This document shows positions 7,803-13,612 of a stretch of DNA of 13,612 bases, piece by piece. Location: contig CACZTG010000117.1 of the NCBI GenBank assembly GCA_902783995.1, positions 1 to 13,612 of the forward strand. Reading direction: 5' to 3'. Source of the DNA: an uncultured Ruminococcus sp. (lineage in GTDB: Bacteria > Bacillota_A > Clostridia > RUG12999). The notes under the pieces are model-generated. The model saw nothing but the letters and a program-made list of their open reading frames with translations. It made no database searches and was not told the origin of the DNA. Every line of letters begins with the position of its first letter. Position 1 is the first letter of the stretch. A program made the translations under genes and the position numbers.

Positions 7803-7838
7803 TTGCCTAAGGCAAAAATATTTTAAGAGCTCTTGCAA
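7803..7838. promoter_or_regulatory. Cluster of short palindromes between divergent transcripts
   Basis: Three palindromes lie within 36 bases between the glycosidase start and the RNA promoter: TTGCCTaAGGCAA (7803-7815), AAGAGCTCTT (7825-7834) and TTGCAA (7833-7838, also the best -35 for the RNA). Their position in a divergent intergenic region fits operator sites, for instance for a regulator of the glycosidase gene. No minus-strand promoter with good elements is clear here. A regulatory role is inference only. Confidence 0.35.
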
Positions 7839-7863
7839 TTTAACTTTATTTATGTGGTATAAT
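7833..7863 (+). promoter_or_regulatory. Promoter (extended -10) of the structured RNA
   Basis: TATAAT (7858-7863) is preceded by TGG, giving the extended -10 pattern TGnTATAAT. The best -35 is TTGCAA (7833-7838), at a long 19-base spacing that the extended -10 would help to compensate. The predicted transcript start (about 7870) falls exactly on the first base of the RNA's closing stem, which supports both calls. Confidence 0.75.
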
Positions 7864-7869
7864 ATCAGT

Positions 7870-8029
7870 GCGACATAAACTTAATAATATTTTTCAGACT
7901 GATAGAGTTTTTTACTTATGGTAAAAATACAACTCTGTTTTAATGCTCTGTTAGTCTGTATTAAAAGTTTGTGTCGCAGCAAGTGAGTTGTATTTTTCAG
8001 TGTACAGCTCTTTGCTGTACACTTTTTTT
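7870..8029 (+). ncRNA. Probable independent structured RNA, about 160 nt, class not recognised
   Basis: The segment has its own promoter, no credible reading frame and its own terminator. The closing stem pairs 7870-7882 (GCGACATAAACTT) with 7965-7977 (AAGTTTGTGTCGC), 13 bp with one G-U pair; an alternative register extends it to 7886/7959. After an unpaired ATATTTTT (7887-7894), a second 13-bp stem pairs 7895-7907 (CAGACTGATAGAG) with 7946-7958 (CTCTGTTAGTCTG), including two G-U pairs. Inside is a 7-bp hairpin, TTTTTAC (7909-7915) with GTAAAAA (7921-7927). AAAAATACAACTC (7923-7935) is also an exact 13-base complement of GAGTTGTATTTTT (7985-7997), outside the closing stem, so a pseudoknot of at least 8 bp is possible without opening the hairpin. 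It is too short and too weakly bulged to be a confident 6S RNA, and no riboswitch or SRP/tmRNA signature is visible. Whether it acts in trans, binds a protein or senses a ligand is unknown. Confidence 0.68.
7999..8029 (+). terminator. Intrinsic terminator of the structured RNA
   Basis: AGTGTACAGC (7999-8008) pairs perfectly with GCTGTACACT (8014-8023) across the loop TCTTT, and T7 follows at 8023-8029. On the other strand no T-run follows the hairpin, so the terminator works in the plus direction only. Confidence 0.92.
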
Positions 8030-8030
8030 A

Positions 8031-8200
8031 TGGGGGTGGTATTGCAGGAAGTAATACATACACAAGCTCCGACAGTTGTCAAACCTTAAACCGGGTGCGT
8101 CCAAAAAGCGCATTCTTTTTTTCTGTCGGGCGGCAGATTGGTCTGTAACACCCGAAAACTTTATTTCACTACCATTTTACCATAAATCAGAAAAAAAATA
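8031..8200. other. Non-coding stretch with interlocking complementary segments
   Basis: No gene is visible. CCGACAG (8069-8075) complements CTGTCGG (8123-8129), and CGGGTG (8092-8097) complements CACCCG (8149-8154); the order a-b-a'-b' is that of a pseudoknot. A local stem GTGCGT/GCGCAT (8095-8100 with 8108-8113, 7-base loop) followed by T7 (8116-8122) looks like a weak plus-strand terminator and overlaps segment b, so the two pairings exclude each other. CAGATTGGTCTG (8134-8145) is a further small hairpin. GTATT (8038-8042) and AATAC (8053-8057) also pair. No plus-strand promoter precedes it other than that of the 7870 RNA. On the minus strand an extended -10 (TGGTAAAAT, 8174-8182) with a poor -35 could start a transcript near 8167. 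It could be a relic leader, a second small RNA on either strand, or part of a dispersed intergenic element. Confidence 0.4.
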
Positions 8201-8242
8201 AACCCCTTTTGTGTGACAATTGTGTTAAATTTTAAAGTTGCG

Positions 8243-8271
8243 TTGACATAAAAAATAAAAAGTGCTATAAT
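8243..8271 (+). promoter_or_regulatory. Consensus promoter of the ABC exporter operon
   Basis: TTGACA (8243-8248) and TATAAT (8266-8271) are exact, with a 17-base spacer and an extra TGC before the -10. The transcript should start near 8278, leaving a leader of about 41 bases. With both elements perfect plus the extended -10, basal expression should be high unless it is repressed. Confidence 0.9.
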
Positions 8272-8318
8272 TATAAAGATGACTAAAATTTTACATCGAA
8301 AGGTATGGCTTATAATAT

Positions 8319-10043
8319 ATGATAAAAAAACTGCTTAAAAGTGTGAGAGAATATAAAAAAGCTTCAATTCTTGCCCCTGTCTGTGTAAGTATGGAGGTTA
8401 TTATTGAAGTTACAATTCCGTTTATTATGTCGTTTCTGATAGATAACGGAATAAATAAGGGCGATATGAGTACGATACTGAAAATAGGCGGTATTATCGT
8501 CTTCCTTGCCTGTATTTCGCTTTTGTTCGGCGTACTTTCGGGCAATTTTGCCGCGCGGGCTTCATCGGGTTTTGCGAAAAACCTGCGAAAAGATATGTAT
8601 TATAATGTGCAGCGTTTTTCTTTCGCAAACATTGATAAGTTTTCGACTTCAAGCATAATCACACGTCTTACGACCGACATAACAAACATTCAGATGGCGT
8701 ATCAGATGATAATAAGAGTTGCTGTAAGATGTCCGCTTATGCTTGCTTTTTCGCTTATTATGGCGGCAAGCGTGAACAAACGTATGTCGCTGATTTTTCT
8801 TTGTATTGTGCCTGTGCTGGGTATCGGGCTTTTACTTATTGCCGCAAAAGCACACCCTACTTTTGAAAAGGTTTTCAAAACCTACGATAGGTTAAATAAT
8901 GTGGTTCAGGAAAATCTGCGGGGTATAAGAGTGGTAAAATCCTTTGTTCGCGAGGAGCACGAAAAGGAAAAATTCGCTGACGTTTCTGAAAGAATTTATC
9001 GCCTTTTCACAAAAGCCGAAAGACTTTTGGCGCTCAACGGTCCGCTTATGCAGTTCTCGATATATTTTTGTATGGTTATGATATCGTGGTTCGGCGCGAG
9101 ATATGTAATAGGAGGAAAGCTTACAACAGGTCAGCTTACAAGCCTTATTTCTTACACTATGCAGATACTTATGAGCCTTATGATGATATCAATGGTTTTT
9201 GTTATGATTATAATATCAAGGGCTTCCGCGGAACGAATTGCCGAAATTCTGGACGAAAAGCCCGATATTGTGCAGCCCGAAAAGCCTGTTCTCAAAGTTC
9301 CGGACGGGAGCATACGATTTGAAAACGTAAGCTTCAGTTACGCTTCAAACAAAAACAATCTATGTCTTAAAAATATAAATCTTGAAATAAAATCGGGGCA
9401 GACGGTCGGCATAATAGGCGGTACAGGCTCGTCAAAAACCACACTTGTACAGCTTATTCCCCGTATATATGATGTAACGGACGGGGCTGTATATGTGGGC
9501 GGTATAAATGTTAAAGCCTATGACCTTGAAACAATAAGAAACTCTGTTTCTGTGGTTCTTCAAAAAAATGTACTGTTTTCGGGTACCATAAAAGAAAATA
9601 TGCGCTGGGGCGACGAAAATGCCACCGACGAGGAAATAAAAAATGCCTGCAAGCTTGCCTGCGCAGATGAATTTATCGAAGCTTTTCCGGACGGGTACGA
9701 TACATATATCGAGCAGGGCGGCTCAAATGTTTCGGGAGGTCAGCGTCAGAGGCTCTGCATTGCGAGAGCGCTTCTTAAAAAGCCTGAAATTCTTATTCTT
9801 GACGATTCCACAAGCGCTGTCGATACAAGGACGGACGCTTTAATAAGAGAAGCTTTCGCGAATAAAATACCCGATATTACAAAGCTTATTATTGCTCAGC
9901 GTATATCCTCCGTTAAGGACGCGGATGTTATAGTTGTTATGGAAGGCGGAGAGATAAACGGTATAGGAACGCATGAGGAGCTTCTTGAAAACAATAAAAT
10001 ATACAGAGAAGTTTATGAATCCCAGATGAAAGGAGATGAGTAA
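8319..10043 (+). CDS. Heterodimeric ABC exporter subunit with degenerate ATP site (BmrC/TM287-like)
   Basis: This 574-aa half-transporter has a membrane domain of about six helices (15-300) and an ATPase domain (330-574). It has Walker A GGTGSSKT (367-374, with Ser for the usual last Gly), a Q-loop at Q415, signature VSGGQ (471-475), Walker B ILILDDSTSAVD (491-502) and a switch position in IIAQRISS (Q527). The catalytic Glu is Asp (D496) and the switch His is Gln. That combination is known for the non-catalytic partner of heterodimeric multidrug/lipid exporters such as TM287/288, BmrCD and LmrCD. The start codon is the only in-frame ATG near the promoter because a stop lies just upstream. The nearest Shine-Dalgarno (AAAGG, 8299-8303) is far, about 15 bases, so translation may be weak or use another mechanism. 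The next gene follows at a spacing of 1 base. The substrate is unknown. Confidence 0.95.
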   Translation: MIKKLLKSVREYKKASILAPVCVSMEVIIEVTIPFIMSFLIDNGINKGDMSTILKIGGIIVFLACISLLFGVLSGNFAARASSGFAKNLRKDMYYNVQRFSFANIDKFSTSSIITRLTTDITNIQMAYQMIIRVAVRCPLMLAFSLIMAASVNKRMSLIFLCIVPVLGIGLLLIAAKAHPTFEKVFKTYDRLNNVVQENLRGIRVVKSFVREEHEKEKFADVSERIYRLFTKAERLLALNGPLMQFSIYFCMVMISWFGARYVIGGKLTTGQLTSLISYTMQILMSLMMISMVFVMIIISRASAERIAEILDEKPDIVQPEKPVLKVPDGSIRFENVSFSYASNKNNLCLKNINLEIKSGQTVGIIGGTGSSKTTLVQLIPRIYDVTDGAVYVGGINVKAYDLETIRNSVSVVLQKNVLFSGTIKENMRWGDENATDEEIKNACKLACADEFIEAFPDGYDTYIEQGGSNVSGGQRQRLCIARALLKKPEILILDDSTSAVDTRTDALIREAFANKIPDITKLIIAQRISSVKDADVIVVMEGGEINGIGTHEELLENNKIYREVYESQMKGDE

Positions 10044-10044
10044 A

Positions 10045-11925
10045 ATGCCAAGACTCGGCGGCGGGAAGCCAAAAAATATGGGTATGACGGTAAAACGTCT
10101 TTTATCATATGTTTTTAAGGGCTACGGCTTTAATTTTCTGCTTGTGCTTTTATGCATTATAATCAGCGCAGTTGCCGGCGTCAACGGCTCAATGTTTTTA
10201 AGGGCACTTGTTGATGATTATATAACACCGATGTTAAAGAGCGGCAGCTCCGATTTTACTCCTCTTTTTCACGCGCTTGTTACGCTTGCCCTTATTTATT
10301 TGAGCGGAATAATTGCTACATATCTTTACAATGTGCTTATGGTAGGCGTCGCGCAGGGAGTGCTTAAAAAGATACGTGACGAGATGTTTAACCATATGCA
10401 GACTTTGCCTATAAGGTATTTTGACACTCACGCTCACGGTGATGTAATGAGCTATTATACAAACGACGCGGATACGCTCCGTCAGATGATATCGCAGAGC
10501 ATACCCCAGACATTTTCTTCGCTCATTACCGTAATAGCCGTATTTTTCGCAATGCTTAAAACAAATGTTATTCTAACGGCTTTAATTGTTGTTTTTGTTT
10601 TTTGTATGATGATAATTTCAAAAAAAGTCGGCGGAATGAGCGCGAAATATTTTATTCATCAGCAAAAATCTCTCGGTAAGCTTAACGGCTATATCGAGGA
10701 AATGATAAACGGGCAGAAGGTTGTTAAAGTTTTTTGCCATGAGGAGCAGTCAAAAGAAGGCTTTGACGTTTTAAACGGAGAGCTTTGCGAAAATATGTAT
10801 CAGGCACATAAGTTTGCCAATATCCTTATGCCAATCATGGGAAACCTTGCGCACGTGCAGTATGCTCTTGTGGCTATTGCCGGCGGCGTGCTTGCGCTTA
10901 ACGGAATAAGCGGCATTACTCTCGGCTCAATAGTGTCATTCTTAACTTTGAGCCGCAGCTTTACCATGCCGATAAGTCAGATTTCACAGCAAATCAATTC
11001 AATAGTTATGGCGCTTGCGGGCGCTGAGAGGATTTTTACTCTTTTAGACGAGAAGCCCGAGCGTGATGAAGGTTATGTATCTATTGTAAACGCAAAATAT
11101 GACGGCGATAGGCTTGTGGAATGTGAGGAGCATACGGGAATCTGGGCATGGAAACACCCTCACGGAGACGGAACGCTTACGTATTCGGAGGTTCGCGGCA
11201 GGGTTGAATTTGACGATGTTGATTTCGGATATAATAAAAACAAAATTGTGCTTCACGGAGTGTCGCTTGTTGCGGAGCCCGGCAAAAAAATTGCCTTTGT
11301 GGGCGCGACGGGGGCAGGAAAAACCACAATTACAAACCTGATAAATCGTTTTTATTATATTGCCGACGGGAAAATAAGATATGACGGAATAAATATAAAT
11401 AAAATAAAAAAAGCCGACCTCAGACGCTCGCAGGGTATGGTTTTGCAGGATACAAACCTGTTTACCGGCACGGTTAAAGAAAATATACTTTACGGCAAGC
11501 CGAGCGCTTCCGACGAAGAAGTAATTGCCGCGGCAAAGCTCGCGAACGCTCACGGTTTTATAACAAGGCTGCCGGACGGCTATGACACCATGCTCACGGC
11601 AAACGGCTCGGAGCTTTCACAGGGACAGAGACAGCTTATTTCAATTGCGAGGGCAGCCATTTCGGACCCGCCCGTTATGATACTTGATGAGGCAACCTCA
11701 AGCATAGATACAAGAACGGAAGCCATTGTGCAAAAGGGTATGGATTCACTTATGCACGGCAGGACGGTTTTTGTAATTGCGCACAGACTTTCAACGGTAA
11801 AAAATTCAGATATAATAATGGTGCTTGAAGGCGGCAGAATTATTGAACGTGGAAGCCACAAACAGCTTGTTGAGGAAAGAGGGAAATATTATCAGCTTTA
11901 TACCGGAGCTTTTGAGCCGGAGTAA
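10045..11925 (+). CDS. Heterodimeric ABC exporter subunit with catalytic Walker B (BmrD/TM288-like)
   Basis: This 626-aa partner has six membrane helices (about 25-310) and an ATPase domain (386-626). It has Walker A GATGAGKT (420-427), Q468, signature LSQGQ (524-528), Walker B MILDEATSSID (545-555, catalytic E549) and switch H580 in IAHRLST. The signature with Gln for Gly completes the degenerate site formed with the first subunit, while this subunit's own Walker motifs pair with the intact VSGGQ of its partner, giving one active and one silent site. Between the two domains lies an extra segment (about 341-385) with HTGIWAWKHPHGDGTLTY, found in a clade of Bacillota exporters. The start at 10045 is preferred because AAAGGAG (10029-10035) is 9 bases upstream; an in-frame ATG at 10036 abuts that site directly and would add three residues. 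It is translationally coupled to the first subunit. No clear terminator follows. Confidence 0.95.
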   Translation: MPRLGGGKPKNMGMTVKRLLSYVFKGYGFNFLLVLLCIIISAVAGVNGSMFLRALVDDYITPMLKSGSSDFTPLFHALVTLALIYLSGIIATYLYNVLMVGVAQGVLKKIRDEMFNHMQTLPIRYFDTHAHGDVMSYYTNDADTLRQMISQSIPQTFSSLITVIAVFFAMLKTNVILTALIVVFVFCMMIISKKVGGMSAKYFIHQQKSLGKLNGYIEEMINGQKVVKVFCHEEQSKEGFDVLNGELCENMYQAHKFANILMPIMGNLAHVQYALVAIAGGVLALNGISGITLGSIVSFLTLSRSFTMPISQISQQINSIVMALAGAERIFTLLDEKPERDEGYVSIVNAKYDGDRLVECEEHTGIWAWKHPHGDGTLTYSEVRGRVEFDDVDFGYNKNKIVLHGVSLVAEPGKKIAFVGATGAGKTTITNLINRFYYIADGKIRYDGININKIKKADLRRSQGMVLQDTNLFTGTVKENILYGKPSASDEEVIAAAKLANAHGFITRLPDGYDTMLTANGSELSQGQRQLISIARAAISDPPVMILDEATSSIDTRTEAIVQKGMDSLMHGRTVFVIAHRLSTVKNSDIIMVLEGGRIIERGSHKQLVEERGKYYQLYTGAFEPE

Positions 11926-12051
11926 AAACAGCGGTCTTAAAACATTTCCCCTTTTATATATGTTATACTGTAAATTATAATACCTTTTTATTTAAAATCC
12001 AAGTATTTTTTTGAAATATTATATATGCCGATTTTTTGTTGGTTTTATCAA

Positions 12052-12080
12052 TTGACATATTTTTTAAAAGGGTATATAAT
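12052..12080 (+). promoter_or_regulatory. Consensus promoter of the MATE gene
   Basis: TTGACA (12052-12057) and TATAAT (12075-12080) are both exact and 17 bases apart. The transcript should start near 12087, about 28 bases before the ATG. The 189-base gap after the ABC operon holds no clear terminator hairpin, so some read-through from the ABC genes is possible. Confidence 0.9.
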
Positions 12081-12114
12081 ACATTCTGTGATTTTTTAAA
12101 AAGGGGTAAGCATA

Positions 12115-13485
12115 ATGACTGTTTCGGAAAATCCTATGGGGACTCAGCCGCTTTCAAAGCTGCTTTTTAAAATGGCTGTTCCCGCTGTTATAGCAAATCT
12201 TGTTAATTCTCTTTATAATATAGTTGACCAGATATTTATTGGACAAGGTGTCGGGTATCTTGGTAATGCCGCGACGAGCATAGCTTTTCCGCTTACCGCG
12301 GTATGCCTTGCGTTTGGGCTTATGTTCGGTCTTGGCGGCGCGGCGAATTTTAATCTGGCGCTCGGCAGAAAAGATAACGAAAAAGCCTGCCGCGTGGCAG
12401 GAACGGCAGTGACTATGATTTTAATATTCGGACTTTCCGCCTGCGTGATTACAAATGTTTTTTTAAAACAGCTTCTTATAATGTTCGGGGCAACGGATAA
12501 CATTTTGGATTATTCTGTGGAATATACGAGGATTATATCGTTCGGAATACCGTTTTTGATGTTTTCAATAGGCATAAACCCGCTTGTCCGCGCGGACGGC
12601 AGCCCGACCTATTCTATGCTTGCGGTTGTATCCGGCGCTGTGTTAAACACTTTGCTTGACCCGTTATTTATTTTCGCTTTTAATCTCGGAATAAAAGGCG
12701 CGGCAATAGCGACGCTTATCAGCCAGATACTTTCAGCGCTTATTCTGGCTTTATATTTCAGACGTTTTAAAAGCGTAAAGCTTTCCGCACGCGATTTTTT
12801 GCCGAGCCTTGAAACAATATTTTGTATAATTTCGGTCGGCATTTCGTCATTTATTTTTCAGTTTTCCAATATGATTATACAAATTGTAACAAACAATATG
12901 CTCAGAAAATACGGCGCGGAATCCGTCTATGGAAGCGATATTCCGATTGCGGTTGCAGGCATTGTTATGAAAATAAGTATGATATTTACGGCAATTATAA
13001 TAGGCATAGTACAAGGCGCGCAGCCTATAATAGGCTATAATTACGGCGCCGAAAAATATGACCGCGTAAAAAACACGGTCAGGCTTATGTTAAGCTCCGC
13101 TTTTGTAATATCTCTTGCCGCATTTGCCTGCTTTGAGATTTTTCCGCTTGCTCTGATTTCGCTTTTCGGTGAAGGCAGTGAGCTTTATTTTGAGTTCGGT
13201 GTAAAATATATGCGTGTGTTTTTGTTTTTTACAATACTTAACGGTTTGCAGATTTCAAGCACAACATTTTTTCAGGCAATCGGCAAGGCGGGAAAAGGCG
13301 CGGTGCTGTCTCTTACCAAGCAGGTGATTTTTTTGCTGCCGCTTCTTATAATTCTTCCGAGATTTATGGGTGTTACGGGAGTTATGTACGCAGGTCCTTC
13401 GGCGGATTTTATCGCGTTTTGCACAGCGTTTACACTTCTTATTCTGGAGCTTAAAAGTATGCCGGAAAACCGTGAAGCGCTTTGA
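12115..13485 (+). CDS. MATE family efflux transporter (MepA-like)
   Basis: The 456-aa integral membrane protein has the usual length and layout of MATE pumps: two related bundles of about six helices. Typical N-terminal text is PLSKLLFKMAVPAVIANLVN then SLYNIVDQIFIGQGVGYLGN, followed by GLGGAANFNLALGRKDNEKA. The second half begins around residue 235 (ISVGISSFIFQFSNMIIQIV), with GIVQGAQPIIGYNYGAEKYD and the helix-11 type FFQAIGKAGKGAVLSLTKQV. These are close to the NorM/MepA group that exports cationic drugs using a sodium or proton gradient; the ion and substrate cannot be told from sequence. AAAAAGGGG (12098-12106) lies 8 bases before the ATG. It has its own promoter, so it is a separate unit from the ABC exporter. 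No MarR-type regulator, often found with MepA, is within the window. Confidence 0.94.
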   Translation: MTVSENPMGTQPLSKLLFKMAVPAVIANLVNSLYNIVDQIFIGQGVGYLGNAATSIAFPLTAVCLAFGLMFGLGGAANFNLALGRKDNEKACRVAGTAVTMILIFGLSACVITNVFLKQLLIMFGATDNILDYSVEYTRIISFGIPFLMFSIGINPLVRADGSPTYSMLAVVSGAVLNTLLDPLFIFAFNLGIKGAAIATLISQILSALILALYFRRFKSVKLSARDFLPSLETIFCIISVGISSFIFQFSNMIIQIVTNNMLRKYGAESVYGSDIPIAVAGIVMKISMIFTAIIIGIVQGAQPIIGYNYGAEKYDRVKNTVRLMLSSAFVISLAAFACFEIFPLALISLFGEGSELYFEFGVKYMRVFLFFTILNGLQISSTTFFQAIGKAGKGAVLSLTKQVIFLLPLLIILPRFMGVTGVMYAGPSADFIAFCTAFTLLILELKSMPENREAL

Positions 13486-13558
13486 TTTTTTTGCGATTTT
13501 TAATTTTAGTCTGTGTTTTTCAAATTGTTATGTTAAAATAGATATGTTACATTAAAAA

Positions 13559-13587
13559 ATGACAACAACCTAAAAAAGTGATATAAT
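13559..13587 (+). promoter_or_regulatory. Promoter for a gene beyond the right edge
   Basis: ATGACA (13559-13564, 5 of 6 matches) lies 17 bases before TATAAT (13582-13587), which is preceded by TGA, an extended -10. Transcription should start near 13594 and leave the window. The 13486-13558 stretch before it holds no visible gene and no clear terminator for the MATE gene. Confidence 0.78.
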
Positions 13588-13612
13588 AGTTTTCACCACA
13601 AAAACAAAATCA

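Noticed and set aside
7870..8029. 6S RNA
   Set aside because: The fold region is only about 108 nt, lacks a large symmetric central bubble, and has a 3' pseudoknot partner. The general look is not enough for the name.
7870..8029. Retron msr-msd RNA or tracrRNA
   Set aside because: No reverse transcriptase, cas gene or CRISPR repeat is present in the window.
8033..8046. T-box sequence (GGGTGGTATTGC resembles the conserved TGGGTGGTACCGCG)
   Set aside because: The match is imperfect. It lies after a finished terminator, no stem I/specifier features precede it, and no amino-acid gene follows.
10036..10044. ATG at 10036 as the start of the second ABC subunit
   Set aside because: It directly abuts the AAAGGAG site. 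The ATG at 10045 has a normal 9-base spacing; the difference is only three residues.
11044..11553. 169-aa antisense open frame opposite the second ABC gene
   Set aside because: It is a codon-bias shadow of a confidently identified ABC gene, with no Shine-Dalgarno and no recognisable domain.
11926..12051. Terminator after the ABC operon
   Set aside because: I found no stable hairpin with a T-run here, only AT-rich sequence, so none is called.

Overview
The window looks chromosomal, from an anaerobic, low-to-moderate GC Bacillota (Firmicutes) of the class Clostridia. The evidence is a dnaK-dnaJ order with a typical clostridial DnaJ, purine-rich Shine-Dalgarno sites (AGGAG/AAAGGAG), consensus sigma-A-type promoters, U-tailed terminators, and a BmrCD/TM287-288-type ABC exporter next to a MATE pump. 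I cannot name the species.

Layout: (1) 1-1637, the end of a heat-shock operon: the 3' part of dnaK, a GC-rich intergenic hairpin, complete dnaJ, and an intrinsic terminator. (2) 1711-5552, a four-gene operon behind a TTGACA-17-TATAAT promoter and closed by an 18-bp hairpin: a 69-aa Cro/C1-type regulator, a double zinc-ribbon multi-pass membrane protein, an SPFH (stomatin/prohibitin/flotillin) protein with a C-terminal GYF_2 domain, and a zinc-ribbon single-pass protein with two tandem extracytoplasmic repeats. (3) 5556-7751, minus strand, a secreted phosphodiester-glycosidase (NAGPA-type) protein converging on that hairpin. (4) 7752-8318, a 567-bp gap without a protein gene. It holds a promoter, a probable independent structured RNA of about 160 nt ending in a textbook terminator, a second stretch with interlocking complementary segments, and a consensus promoter for the next operon. 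(5) 8319-11925, a two-gene heterodimeric ABC exporter with one degenerate ATP site. (6) 12052-13485, a MATE efflux protein under its own consensus promoter. (7) A promoter at the right edge fires out of the window.

The least ordinary parts are the SPFH/GYF/zinc-ribbon operon and the orphan RNA. The operon resembles Bacillus subtilis ydjGHI, a membrane-stress module that works with PspA, but has no PspA here. Its zinc ribbons sit on separate partner proteins and its SPFH protein ends in a putative peptide-binding module, so a membrane-anchored scaffold under a small dedicated regulator is a reasonable inference. The RNA (about 7870-8029) starts at the predicted transcription start with a 13-bp closing stem, has a second stem with wobble pairs, and has an internal segment that can pair with three different partners. 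I could not assign it to a known class. The exporters suggest a drug- or envelope-export neighbourhood, but nothing in the sequence links them functionally to the SPFH operon.
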